Shown piece by piece: positions 9,151 through 17,854 of a stretch of 64,000 nucleotides of DNA (the stretch's first letter is position 1; each line of letters begins with the position of its first letter). The DNA comes from Kitasatospora sp. MMS16-BH015. Lineage in GTDB: Bacteria > Actinomycetota > Actinomycetes > Streptomycetales > Streptomycetaceae. The notes under the pieces were generated by a model. The model did no database searches. It saw nothing but the letters and a program-made list of their open reading frames with translations, and was not told where the DNA came from. Made by a program: the position numbers and the translations under genes. Location of the stretch: the NCBI RefSeq assembly GCF_002943525.1, contig NZ_CP025394.1, positions 868,001-932,000 of the forward strand. The letters are read 5' to 3'.

Positions 9151-10455
9151 ATGTCCGTCTCGGACGCGACAGCCACCCGCACCGCCCCCACCCGCCGCGA
9201 CGTGCGGCTCTGGATCACCGGCACCAGCGTCTCGCTCTTCGGCGACGCCGCGCTCTGGATCGCCCTGGGGATCTGGGTGCACGACCTCACCGGCTCGAAC
9301 GGCGCCGCCGGACTCGCCTTCGCGGCCTACGTGGTGCCCCGGCTCGGTGCGCCCTTCCTCGGTCTCGTGGTCGACCGGTACCGCCGCCGGCCGCTGATCG
9401 CGCTGCTCAACCTCCTGCTGGCGGGCTGGGTCTCGCTGGCCTTCCTGGTCCAAGACCGCAATCAGGTCTGGCTGCTCTACCTGGTGCTGTTCGGCGTGGG
9501 GCTCGGCGTCGGCATGCACAACGCGGCCGGCAGCGCCCTGCTCACCAATCTGGTGCACCCCGACCAACTGGGCCGCACCAACGCCCTGCTGCGCACCGTG
9601 CAGGAGGGCGGCATGCTGGTCTCGCCAGCCATCGGCTCCCGGCTGTACGTGTGGGCCGGGCCGCGCGCGGTGGCCGGGCTCGAGGCCGTCACCTTCCTGG
9701 TCTGCTGCCTCTGCGTGCTGGCCGTCCGGGTGGACGAACCCCGCCCGGAGCCGCCGAGCGGCTCCATCGGTCGCGAACTGGTCGCCGGGGTGCAGCACTT
9801 GGCGCGCACGCCCCGGCTGCGCGCGGTCTCGATCGCGATGGGCGGCGGGCTGCTCGGCTTCGGCTTCATCGAGACGGTGATCTACGCCGTCGCCGACCAG
9901 GGCCTGCACCGGGCCGCCGCCTTCGTCGGCTGGCTGACCGCCGCCAAGGGCCTGGGCTCGGTGCTCGGCGGAGTGCTCGGCATGCGGGTGCTCAAGCGGC
10001 TCGGCCCCGGGCGCGAATCCGCCCTCACCGTCCGCGGGTTGAGCCTGATGGCGGCGGGCTGCGCGATCCTGGTCCTGCCCGGGGTGGTGCTCGCCCTGCT
10101 CGGCGTCTTCGTGATCGGCCTGGGCATCCCCGGCGCCGTGGTCGGCCTCTACACCTCGATGCAGCGCTACTCGCCCGCCCACCTCCAGGGCCGGGTCTCC
10201 GCCGCCGCCAGCATGCTGGCCACCACCCCGCAGGTGCTGGCCGTGGCGACCAGCGCGGCACTGATCGCCAGCGTGGACTACCGGGTGCTGCTGGGCGTCA
10301 TGGTGCTGCTGATCTCGGTCAGCGCGGCCTACCTGGCGGTCCGCAGCCAGAGCTTCCCCGACACCGGTGAGTCCGCACTCGCCACCCCCGTGCAGGAGCT
10401 CGACCCGGAACTCAGTCCGGAACTCGGTCCGGAACTCGACCCGGAGGGAGCCTGA
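9151..10455 (+). CDS. MFS exporter
   Basis: The 434-residue protein is a major facilitator of the EntS/MFS_3 type. It shows about 12 hydrophobic segments, a DRYRRRP loop near residue 75 and an NAAGSALLTNLV segment in the middle of the N-terminal half. As the only transporter in this operon it likely exports the peptide product. The start ATG follows GGAGAAC by four bases. The C-terminal tail after the last membrane segment is a short acidic repeat built on ELDPEL/ELGPEL. The stop overlaps the next gene's ATG (TGATG). Confidence 0.85.
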   Translation: MSVSDATATRTAPTRRDVRLWITGTSVSLFGDAALWIALGIWVHDLTGSNGAAGLAFAAYVVPRLGAPFLGLVVDRYRRRPLIALLNLLLAGWVSLAFLVQDRNQVWLLYLVLFGVGLGVGMHNAAGSALLTNLVHPDQLGRTNALLRTVQEGGMLVSPAIGSRLYVWAGPRAVAGLEAVTFLVCCLCVLAVRVDEPRPEPPSGSIGRELVAGVQHLARTPRLRAVSIAMGGGLLGFGFIETVIYAVADQGLHRAAAFVGWLTAAKGLGSVLGGVLGMRVLKRLGPGRESALTVRGLSLMAAGCAILVLPGVVLALLGVFVIGLGIPGAVVGLYTSMQRYSPAHLQGRVSAAASMLATTPQVLAVATSAALIASVDYRVLLGVMVLLISVSAAYLAVRSQSFPDTGESALATPVQELDPELSPELGPELDPEGA

Positions 10456-12842
10456 TGACCGTCCCGGACACCCCCTCGGTGCTCCCCCTGACGCCCCAAC
10501 AGCGGGGCCTGTACTTCCTGCACCGCCTCGCGCCGCACAGCGCGGTCTACCACGTGCCGATCATGCTCCGGGTACGCGGCGCCCTGGACCTCGACCGGCT
10601 GGCCGAGGCGCTCGACCTGCTCCGCACCCGCCACCAGGCGCTCCGCCTCACCGTCGAGGAGCGGGCGGGCGAGCCGGTCCAGCTGATCCACTCCGCCGCC
10701 ACCGCGCCGCCCGTCCCGCTCGCCCGGCGGGCCGCACCGAGCCTCGCCGCCGCCACCGCCGAGGCAGTCCGCCTGGCCGCGCTGCCTTTCGACCCGGCCC
10801 GGGGCCCGCTCTGGCGCGCCGCCGCCCTCCGACTGACGTCCGCCGACCACGTGCTGGCGCTCTCCTTCCACCACCTCCTGATCGACGAGGTCTCCGCGAC
10901 CGCCCTCGCCGCCGAGCTGCACCGCGCCTACGCCGACCCGGCCGCCCTCGACCCGGCGGGGCCCGAGCACCGGTACCAGGACTTCTGCGCCGCGCTCTCG
11001 GCCGCACCGGCATCCACCGCCATGGCGTACTGGCGCCGCCGGCTGGCCGATCTGCCGGCCCTCCACCTCCCGGCCCGCCGCCTCCCGGCTCTCCATTTCC
11101 CGGCCGAGCAACTCGCCGATCCCTCCGGCCCCTTCACCGGCGACCGGGTCGGCTTCACCGTCCCCACCGAGGTGGCCGAACGGCTGACCGCACTCTGCCG
11201 GGCCCACCGGGTCTCGGAGTTCATGGTCTTCCACGCCGTCCTGCTCGTCCTGATGCACCACTGGACCGGCTCCACCGACCTGGCCGTCGGCACCCCGATG
11301 GCGGGCCGCACCGACCAGCGGTACGCCCAGACCATCGGCTTCTTCCAGAACACCGTGGTCCTGCGCCAGCCCCTGAGCCCCGAACTCACCTTCGCCGAAC
11401 TGCTGAAGGCCTGCCGGCGCACCGTCCTGGAGGCTCTCCAGCACGAATCGGCCCCGTTCCAGGCGGTGGTGGAGGCCACCCGACCGGCCCGCGAGGCGAG
11501 CCGCAACCCGCTCTTCCAAGTCGCCCTGGTCTTCAACCGCCGCAAGGTGGAGCAGGACTGGACCCTGCCGGGCCTCACCGTCGAGCCGCTGCCCTTCGAC
11601 TGGCCCACCTCGCACTTCGACCTGACCCTCACCATGGTCCACGAACTCGACGCCCTCACGGGCGATTTCGCCTTCAGCACCCAGCGCCTGACCCGCGCCA
11701 CCGCCACCCAGCTGGCCACGGCCTACCCCGCCCTGCTGGCCGCACTCTGCGCCGCCCCCGAGACCCCGGTGGCCAAGGCCGCACCAGGGCTTCCCCGCAA
11801 TCCCCGCCCCGCCCCCGGACCGGCGGCCCCCACCACCCCTCCGGCCACCCCACCCCAGGGCGAGACCGAACTCCGCCTGGCAGCCCTCTTCGAGGAGATC
11901 CTCGGCATCCCGGGCCTCACCCGCCACGACAGCTTCTTCGACTACGGCGGCCACTCCCTGCTCGCCGTCCGCCTGATCGGCCGGGTCGTCGCCGAGCTCC
12001 AACTCCCGATCACACTCAGCACCTTCATGCACGACCCCACCATCGCCGGCCTCGCCGAGGCAGCCCGCGCCGCCACCGCCTCCCCCCTGGTCCGCCTCCG
12101 CCCCACCACCGACCCGGACGCCGGTACCGCCCTCGTCCTACTCCACCCCGTCGGCGGCACCCTGCTCTGCTACGCCGAGCTGCTGCGCCACCTCCCGCCC
12201 GAGCTCGAAGTCCTCGGCCTGGAGCGCATCCCGGGCGCCCATCCCACCGACGCCGACTACCGCTCCCTGGTCGACCGCTACGCCCGAGCCATCGCCGAGG
12301 CCCTGCCCCACCGCCCGGTGGCCCTCTGCGGCTGGTCCCTCGGCGGCCTGCTGGCCCACTCGGTGGGCGCCCGCCTTCGCGAGCTCGGCCACCCGGTCGC
12401 CCTGGTGTCGCTGCTCGACTCGCTCGCCCCGCGCACCCCCGCCGAGGCCGACCAACTGAGCGCCGCCGCCGCCGAACTCCGCACCTTTGCTGCCGACTTA
12501 CTCCACACCGGCCGGATCACCTCCACGCCACTGCTCCTCCACGGTCTCGGCGTGCGCCTCGAAGAACTCCGCCGCACCCCACCCGAGCAGGCCGCCCTCC
12601 TGCTGGCCGACTGGGCCGATCTCCTCGCCCTGGCCGCGCACCACGCACCCGAACCCACCGACGTCCCCGTCCAGTTGGTGCTCTGCGCCGACAGCGCGTC
12701 GGCCCTCCGGGCGAGCTGGTCCGGCCTGCACGGCGGCCCACTGGAGCTCCGGACCGTCCCGGGCACCCACACCGAGCTCCTCTCCTCCCCCGCCGTCGAA
12801 CTGGTCGCCGCCACCCTCACCGAACGACTGACCCACCCGTGA
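10455..12842 (+). CDS. Nonribosomal peptide synthetase terminal module, C-T-TE
   Basis: The 795-residue protein has a C domain at about 8-430, a T domain at about 475-540 (FFDYGGHSLL) and a type I thioesterase at about 560-790 with the nucleophile in GWSLGG, a downstream DS in SLLDSLAP and a His in GTHTEL. There is no A domain, so its carrier must be loaded in trans or receive a finished chain. The C-domain motif reads HHLLIDE: the catalytic second His and the Asp are present but the usual Gly is Glu. This is the only releasing domain in the window and should end the assembly line. It is coupled to the exporter upstream (TGATG) and to the diiron oxygenase downstream (GTGA). Confidence 0.92.
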   Translation: MTVPDTPSVLPLTPQQRGLYFLHRLAPHSAVYHVPIMLRVRGALDLDRLAEALDLLRTRHQALRLTVEERAGEPVQLIHSAATAPPVPLARRAAPSLAAATAEAVRLAALPFDPARGPLWRAAALRLTSADHVLALSFHHLLIDEVSATALAAELHRAYADPAALDPAGPEHRYQDFCAALSAAPASTAMAYWRRRLADLPALHLPARRLPALHFPAEQLADPSGPFTGDRVGFTVPTEVAERLTALCRAHRVSEFMVFHAVLLVLMHHWTGSTDLAVGTPMAGRTDQRYAQTIGFFQNTVVLRQPLSPELTFAELLKACRRTVLEALQHESAPFQAVVEATRPAREASRNPLFQVALVFNRRKVEQDWTLPGLTVEPLPFDWPTSHFDLTLTMVHELDALTGDFAFSTQRLTRATATQLATAYPALLAALCAAPETPVAKAAPGLPRNPRPAPGPAAPTTPPATPPQGETELRLAALFEEILGIPGLTRHDSFFDYGGHSLLAVRLIGRVVAELQLPITLSTFMHDPTIAGLAEAARAATASPLVRLRPTTDPDAGTALVLLHPVGGTLLCYAELLRHLPPELEVLGLERIPGAHPTDADYRSLVDRYARAIAEALPHRPVALCGWSLGGLLAHSVGARLRELGHPVALVSLLDSLAPRTPAEADQLSAAAAELRTFAADLLHTGRITSTPLLLHGLGVRLEELRRTPPEQAALLLADWADLLALAAHHAPEPTDVPVQLVLCADSASALRASWSGLHGGPLELRTVPGTHTELLSSPAVELVAATLTERLTHP

Positions 12843-13777
12843 ACGGCAACGGCAGGGGCAGCGGCAGGGGCATCGCCGACTGGTACCAGCACGCGGGCGT
12901 CCGCAGCCGCCCCCGCCGCACCCTGGACGAGGAGCACGAGGCGGGCCTCCGGGTCTTCCCCGCCCACCTCGTCCCGCACCTCGGCCACGAGGCCGTGACC
13001 GCCCTCGGCCCGGCGGCCCGGGATCTCCTGCTCGCCCAACACTTCTACCAGTACATGCAGTTCACCACCCACCTGGAGACCGAGGTGGTCAACCGCGGCA
13101 CCGTGCTGATCGCGCACGGCCGGGTGGATCTCGACCTCACCCCGAATGCCCGGCTCGACGCCTTCAAGATCTACTGCGACGAGGGCTACCACGCGCTGTT
13201 CAGCCTCGACCTCGTCCAGCAGGTCGAACGGGCCCTGGGCATCCCGGCCCTGCCGTACGAGTTCGCGCCCCGGCTGGCCCGGCTCGAACGCACCGCCGCC
13301 ACCTTCCTGCCCGAACACGGCACGCTCGGCCGGCTGCTCCAAGTGGTGGTCTTCGAGACGGTGGTGACGCGCTTCCTCGCCCAGATCCCGCGCGACCCCA
13401 CCGTCTTCCGGGCGGTCCGCGCGGCGGTGGACGACCACGTCAAGGACGAACTCCACCACCACGCCTACTTCGTGCGGTTCTTCAAGGAGCTCTGGGCCTC
13501 GCTCTCCCCCGCGCTGCGCCGCCGAGTGGCCTGCGCGATGCCGCACCTCCTCACCGACTGCCTCCGCCCCGATCTCGCCCCGGTCCGCGCGGCCCTGCAG
13601 GCGGCCGGCCTGCCCACCGGAGCGGCGGCCGAGGTGCTCGCCGACCGCTACGAGGAGGCCGCGCTGGCCGCCACCGTCCGCGAGGCCGGCCGGCACACCC
13701 TCGGCCTGTGCGAGACGGTGGGCGCCTTCGACCACCCGGAGGCCCGGGAGCAGCTCCACCTCCTCGGCCTGGCCTGA
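12839..13777 (+). CDS. AurF/CmlI-like diiron oxygenase
   Basis: This 312-residue helical protein belongs to the ferritin-like diiron N-oxygenases (AurF, CmlI, HamC type). Likely iron ligands are Glu82 in the LETEV segment, E115 and H118 in CDEGYH, a Glu in VVFETVVT, and the His-x3-Glu-x2-His set in HVKDELHHH, which has the same spacing as AurF. Family members oxidise amines to hydroxylamine, nitroso or nitro groups, or hydroxylate carrier-bound amino acids. Next to a valine-type A domain and a free carrier, N-oxygenation or beta-hydroxylation of a tethered residue is plausible but not proven. The GTG start overlaps the thioesterase stop. It ends the operon, before a hairpin. Confidence 0.85.
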   Translation: MNGNGRGSGRGIADWYQHAGVRSRPRRTLDEEHEAGLRVFPAHLVPHLGHEAVTALGPAARDLLLAQHFYQYMQFTTHLETEVVNRGTVLIAHGRVDLDLTPNARLDAFKIYCDEGYHALFSLDLVQQVERALGIPALPYEFAPRLARLERTAATFLPEHGTLGRLLQVVVFETVVTRFLAQIPRDPTVFRAVRAAVDDHVKDELHHHAYFVRFFKELWASLSPALRRRVACAMPHLLTDCLRPDLAPVRAALQAAGLPTGAAAEVLADRYEEAALAATVREAGRHTLGLCETVGAFDHPEAREQLHLLGLA

Positions 13778-13780
13778 CCG

Positions 13781-13810
13781 CCCGATATCCGCTATTCGCG
13801 GCTTGTCGGG
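13781..13810 (+). terminator. Probable terminator after the NRPS operon
   Basis: CCCGA...TCGGG encloses CCGC...GCGG around a TATTC loop, giving an interrupted 9-bp GC stem directly after the diiron oxygenase stop. No T run follows, which is common in streptomycete terminators. Confidence 0.45.
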
Positions 13811-13816
13811 AAAGGA

Positions 13817-13833
13817 ACATTCCCCCGGAATGT
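13817..13833. promoter_or_regulatory. Palindrome upstream of the luciferase-like monooxygenase gene
   Basis: ACATTCC-CCC-GGAATGT is a perfect 7-bp inverted repeat with a 3-base spacer, inside the 242-base gap before the monooxygenase gene. That gap also holds an unusually AT-rich patch (13951-13980), suggesting a separate promoter there. Operator function is inferred from symmetry and position. Confidence 0.35.
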
Positions 13834-14019
13834 CCGCCGAAGTGATCGAGCACGATCCGCATGTGCGAATTCCGTTATCTCCCCGGAATCACCTCGGCGA
13901 CCGTTTGCAGACGCGCGGCCACGGCAATGCTGGTGAGGCGCCAGCAGGAGAACATTAATGGGTCGGTAAAAATTTCGCCCCAGCTGACATTCTCAGCCCA
14001 GTCCCCCTGGAGGAAATCC

Positions 14020-15114
14020 GTGTACAGCCGTATAGGAGTTTTCCTTTCCCCGGTGAACGAGCCCGGCCAGGACCCGCACCTGGTGATCCAGCGTCAGCTC
14101 GACCTGGTCGAGAACGTCGACCGGCTGAACTTCGACGAGGCGTGGTTCGGCGAACACCACACGCTCGGCTGGGGCCTGGTCGGTGCCCCGGAGACGATGA
14201 TCGCCGCGGCCTCGCAGCGTACCCGCCAGATCAAGCTCGCCCACGGCGTCGTCCCGCTGCCCTGGCACCACCCGTTCCACGTCGCCTCCCGGGCCGTCCA
14301 CCTGGACCACCTCACCCGGGGCCGCTACATCCTCGGCGTCGGGCCCGGGATCTTCCCGGACGCCCGGATGCTGGGCCTCGACGCCGCCGAGCAGCGCTCG
14401 CGGCTCGCCGAGGCGCTGCCCACCGTGATCGAGCTGGTCAACGGTGACGAGCGGCTCACCGAGAAGACCGACTGGTACGGGCTGCGCGACGCCAAGCTCC
14501 AGCTGCCCCGGTTCACCCCGGGCGGGCTGGAGGTCGCGGTCGCCAGCGGCGGCACCTCCCCCACCAGCCCGCTGCTGGCCGGCCGCCACGGCACCAGCCT
14601 GGTCTCCTTCGCGCTGGCCCAGCCGGGCGCCGCGAACACCATCGACCTGGCCCGCCAGTGGAGTTACGCGGAGGAGGCCGCCGAGGAGCACGGCCACACC
14701 ATGGTCCGCGACAACTGGCGGGTCGCCCTGCCGCTGCACGTGGCCGAGACCCGCGAGCAGGCCTTCGCCGACGTCCGGGAGGGCTTCGACCGCTGGCTGT
14801 TCGAGTTCTTCGGCCGGGCGGCCGGCCGCGACGTCACCACCCCCGGGGTGCCGGCCGGCCAGGAGCTGGAGGCCCGGATCGAGGCCGGGGGCGCGATCGT
14901 CGGCTCCCCGGACGACGTGGTCGAGGCGATCCGCCACCTCCAGGCCCGCACCGGCGGCTTCGGCAACCTGCTGGTCTACGTGCCGGACTGGTGCTCGCTG
15001 GAGAAGACCGACCGCAGCCTCGAGCTGCTGGCGCGCTACGTGGCTCCCCGTCTCACCGGCGCCGCCGCCCGCCCGCAGGAGTCCATCGACCACCTCGTCG
15101 CGAGCCGCGGGTAG
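14020..15114 (+). CDS. Luciferase-like (LLM class) flavin-dependent monooxygenase
   Basis: The 364-residue protein is a TIM-barrel FMNH2-dependent oxygenase of the bacterial luciferase class, with an N-terminal beta strand SRIGVFLSP, FDEAWFGEHH near 42, a PWHHPFHVASRAV segment near 83 and GRYILGVGPG near 102. The GTG at 14020 follows GGAGG by six bases and fixes the start, although the frame is open to 13861. NRPS-associated members hydroxylate carrier-bound residues or oxidise late intermediates, using reduced flavin from a separate reductase; none is seen here. It has its own upstream region, so it may be regulated apart from the operon before it. Two hairpins follow its stop. Confidence 0.88.
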   Translation: MYSRIGVFLSPVNEPGQDPHLVIQRQLDLVENVDRLNFDEAWFGEHHTLGWGLVGAPETMIAAASQRTRQIKLAHGVVPLPWHHPFHVASRAVHLDHLTRGRYILGVGPGIFPDARMLGLDAAEQRSRLAEALPTVIELVNGDERLTEKTDWYGLRDAKLQLPRFTPGGLEVAVASGGTSPTSPLLAGRHGTSLVSFALAQPGAANTIDLARQWSYAEEAAEEHGHTMVRDNWRVALPLHVAETREQAFADVREGFDRWLFEFFGRAAGRDVTTPGVPAGQELEARIEAGGAIVGSPDDVVEAIRHLQARTGGFGNLLVYVPDWCSLEKTDRSLELLARYVAPRLTGAAARPQESIDHLVASRG

Positions 15115-15147
15115 GGCCGCAAGAGCGGCCCTGCGGCCACTGACCGC

Positions 15148-15180
15148 GGTGGCGGGGGTTCGCGCCGAGCCCCCGCCACC
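15148..15180. terminator. Strong bidirectional hairpin terminator
   Basis: A perfect 11-bp stem (GGTGGCGGGGG pairing with CCCCCGCCACC) with an 11-base loop lies between two convergent genes. A smaller hairpin, GGCCGC-AAGA-GCGGCC (15115-15130), directly follows the monooxygenase stop. Together they insulate the NRPS cluster from the leftward hydrolase gene. Confidence 0.7.
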
Positions 15181-15195
15181 CCCTCGGCAGGCGCC

Positions 15196-16587
15196 TCAGT
15201 ACGCCCGCCAGCCCTCCGGCTCGACGCCGCCGGGCACGGCCTCGGCCGGGCCGCCGTACGGCTCGCGGGTGTAGACGAAGGAGCCGATGTCCAGGTGGCT
15301 CACCCCGCCGTCGGCGGCCCGGACCACCCGCAGCGTCTCGCCCGCGTAGTAGCCGTCCAACCCGATCCAGGTGCCGTCCAGCCCCGTCCCGCTGCCGCCC
15401 GGCGCGGGCCGGAACCGGGAGCCGCGGCCGCCGCCGAGCGAGGTGAGCTCCAGCACGCGGTCGGCCCGAAGCCGCAGCGCGTTCGGCGCCGCACCCCAGT
15501 ACCAGGGGCCGGTGAGGGCCAGCAGCTCCTCGTCCACCTCGCCCAGGGGCCGCCAGGGCGCGGGCAGCCGGGGCTCGTGCTCGGCCGTCAGGGCGATCAA
15601 CTGCGCGGCGAGCAGCGGGGTGTTGGCGCCGGAGGTGGCGTTGGAGAGGGCGAAGGCCGCCAGGCCGTCGGCCTCGCTGACCCAGAGGCCCGCCGTGAAG
15701 CCGGGCATCGAGCCGGAGTGTCCGCAGAGCAACCGGCCTTCGTGGCGGCGAAGTTGGAGGCCGAGGCCGTAGGCCGAGGTCCATTCGGCGTCCTCCGGGC
15801 CGACGGCCGGTCGGCGCATCTCGGCCAGCGTGTCGGCGCCGAGCACCTTCTCGTCCCCGGCCGCCAGGAAGGCCGCCCAGCGGGCCAGATCGGCACCGGT
15901 GGACCAGAGTTGGCCGGCCGGGCCCATCCGGCTGGTGTCGGTGAGCGGCTCGGGCAGCATCACGTCGGCCCAGGGGTGGACGGCGAAGCCGCCCGCGTGC
16001 GGGGCCTCGGGGAGCAGCGTGGTGCGGTGCATGCCCAGCGGGGTCAGCACCTCGCGCCGCAGCACCTCGCCCCAGGGTTCGCCGCGCAGCCGCTCGACCA
16101 GGGCGCCGAGCAGGGCGTAGCCGGGGTTGGAGTAGTGGAAGCGGCGTCCGGCGGGGTGCTTGACCGGGGCCTCGGTCTCCAGCAGGTCGGCGAGTTCGGG
16201 CCGCAGCCCGCCCTCGGTCCGCTCCCACCAGGGGCCGGGCGTCTCGGCGGCGAGGCCGGCGGAGTGCGCGAGCAGCTCGGCCACGGTGACCGCGTCGGCG
16301 GGGGTACCGGGCAGGTGGCGGCCGAGCGGGTCGGCGAGGTCGAGCAGGCCCTCCTCCCGCAGCCGGAGCACCAGCACGGCGACGAAGGTCTTGGTGAGCG
16401 AGCCGATCCGGTACTGCACGTCGAGGTCGGGCGCGTGCCCGTCCACCATGCTGCGGGCGCCGTCCCAGACCAGCTGCCCGTCCCGGAGCACCCCGGCGAC
16501 CAGCGAGGGGGTGCGGCCCTCCGCCTGCGCGCGGGCGAGGCGGTGCAGGAGGGCGCGGTGGGTGGTCGGCAGGAGCTGATCGGTCAT
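15196..16587 (-). CDS. Serine hydrolase, class C beta-lactamase/DD-peptidase fold
   Basis: A soluble protein of 463 residues with the three motifs of the beta-lactamase-related family: SLTK at 63-66 (nucleophile Ser and general base Lys), YSN in HYSNPGY, and HSG in GHSGSMPG. There is no signal peptide, so it probably acts in the cytoplasm as an esterase, amidase or peptidase rather than a secreted beta-lactamase. About 110 residues after the catalytic domain form a beta-rich tail found in many relatives. ATG 16587 has GAGGG four bases upstream; ATG 16614 is an alternative. The gene converges on the NRPS cluster and could act on its product, but nothing shows that. An IS630 element lies about 40 bases upstream and may have displaced its promoter. 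Confidence 0.85.
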   Translation of the reverse strand: MTDQLLPTTHRALLHRLARAQAEGRTPSLVAGVLRDGQLVWDGARSMVDGHAPDLDVQYRIGSLTKTFVAVLVLRLREEGLLDLADPLGRHLPGTPADAVTVAELLAHSAGLAAETPGPWWERTEGGLRPELADLLETEAPVKHPAGRRFHYSNPGYALLGALVERLRGEPWGEVLRREVLTPLGMHRTTLLPEAPHAGGFAVHPWADVMLPEPLTDTSRMGPAGQLWSTGADLARWAAFLAAGDEKVLGADTLAEMRRPAVGPEDAEWTSAYGLGLQLRRHEGRLLCGHSGSMPGFTAGLWVSEADGLAAFALSNATSGANTPLLAAQLIALTAEHEPRLPAPWRPLGEVDEELLALTGPWYWGAAPNALRLRADRVLELTSLGGGRGSRFRPAPGGSGTGLDGTWIGLDGYYAGETLRVVRAADGGVSHLDIGSFVYTREPYGGPAEAVPGGVEPEGWRAY

Positions 16588-16630
16588 CTGGCCCTCGGTA
16601 CGGTCGGTGGACATGGCTCTGCCCAACCTA

Positions 16631-17852
16631 GTGCCGTATCCGGCAACGTTCGCCCCGTCGATGTGTCGTCTGGTTGCTGCGTCGGGCGGCACCGGGCGGT
16701 CAGAATGATCACGTGGCTGAACGCGTGCAGGTTCGTGAGATCGATGACGACGAGGGCAGACGGCTGCTACGGATCGTCCGCCGGGGCACCGGGTCGGTGG
16801 TGACCTGGCGCCGGGCCCAGATGGTGCTGCTGTCCGCCCAGCGCATGCCCGTGGCGAAGATCGCGGAGGTGACGTTCACCAGCGCTGACCGGGTCCGCGA
16901 CGTGATCCACAACTTCAACGCCGACGGCTTCGACTCGCTCTACCCGAAGTACCGGGGCGGACGGCCGAGGACGTTCACGCTGCCCGAGCGGCGCGAGATC
17001 AAGAAGACCGCCAAGTCGAAGCCGGCCGAGCACGGCCTGCCCTTCTCGACTTGGAGCCTGGCCAAGCTGGCCGACTTCCTGGTCGCAGAGGGGGTGGTCG
17101 ACGACATCAGCCACGAGGGCCTTCGGGTCCTGCTCCGCGAGGAGGGCGTCTCGTTTCAACGCGTGAAGACCTGGAAGACCTCCCGCGATCCCGACTACGC
17201 GGCCAAGAAGGCTCGGGTCGAGCACCTCTACGCTATCGCCGACGGCGAGGTCGTACCCGAGGATGGCGAGCCCGAAGTCGTGTTCTGCCTGGACGAGTTC
17301 GGGCCGCTCAACCTCCAGCCCCATCCCGGGAAGCAGTGGGCCGAGCGCGGAGGCCGGCACAAGGATCCTGACCGCGAGCCGCGGCCGAGGCGGCGGGCGA
17401 CCTACACCCGCCCGCACGGGGTCCGGCATCTGTTCGCCGCCTACGACCTCGCCAAGGATCAGCTCTACGGGCACGTCAAGAAGACGAAGAATCGGTCGAG
17501 GTTCCTGGAGTTCTGTCGCTACCTGCGCTCGCTGCACCCGGCGGACGTGCGGATCGCGATCGTCTGCGACAACTACTCGCCGCACCTGACGACGAAGCGG
17601 TGCCAGCGGGTCGGGACGTGGGCGGCGGCGAACAACGTGGAGATCGCCTATACCCCGACCAACAGCTCCTGGCTCAACCGGATCGAGGCCCAGTTCACCG
17701 CCCTGCGCTACTTCGCCCTCGACGGCACCGACCACCCCAGCCACAAAGCCCAGGGCAGCATGATCCGCCGCTACATCATCTGGCGGAACAAGCACGCCCA
17801 GGACGAGCGCCTACGCAAAGTCGTCACCAGGGCGAACGTTGCCTGATGCGGC
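16631..17852 (+). mobile_element. IS630-family insertion sequence, complete
   Basis: The 1222-bp element has 25-bp terminal inverted repeats (left 16631-16655, right 17828-17852; 23 of 25 match) that begin GTGCCG and end with GCGAACG-type sequence inside. TA flanks both ends (16629-16630 and 17853-17854), the target duplication expected of the family. It carries one uninterrupted transposase. Confidence 0.92.
16713..17846 (+). CDS. IS630-family transposase
   Basis: The 377-residue transposase starts at GTG 16713. An N-terminal helix-turn-helix (about 10-110) is followed by a DDE nuclease domain: FCLDEFG with the first Asp near 187, IVCDNYSPH with the second Asp, and NSSWLNRIEAQF with the final Glu. 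It makes strand cuts at the inverted repeats and inserts at TA. The stop lies inside the right inverted repeat. No frameshift is seen, so it could be active. Confidence 0.92.
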   Translation: MAERVQVREIDDDEGRRLLRIVRRGTGSVVTWRRAQMVLLSAQRMPVAKIAEVTFTSADRVRDVIHNFNADGFDSLYPKYRGGRPRTFTLPERREIKKTAKSKPAEHGLPFSTWSLAKLADFLVAEGVVDDISHEGLRVLLREEGVSFQRVKTWKTSRDPDYAAKKARVEHLYAIADGEVVPEDGEPEVVFCLDEFGPLNLQPHPGKQWAERGGRHKDPDREPRPRRRATYTRPHGVRHLFAAYDLAKDQLYGHVKKTKNRSRFLEFCRYLRSLHPADVRIAIVCDNYSPHLTTKRCQRVGTWAAANNVEIAYTPTNSSWLNRIEAQFTALRYFALDGTDHPSHKAQGSMIRRYIIWRNKHAQDERLRKVVTRANVA

Positions 17853-17854
17853 AC

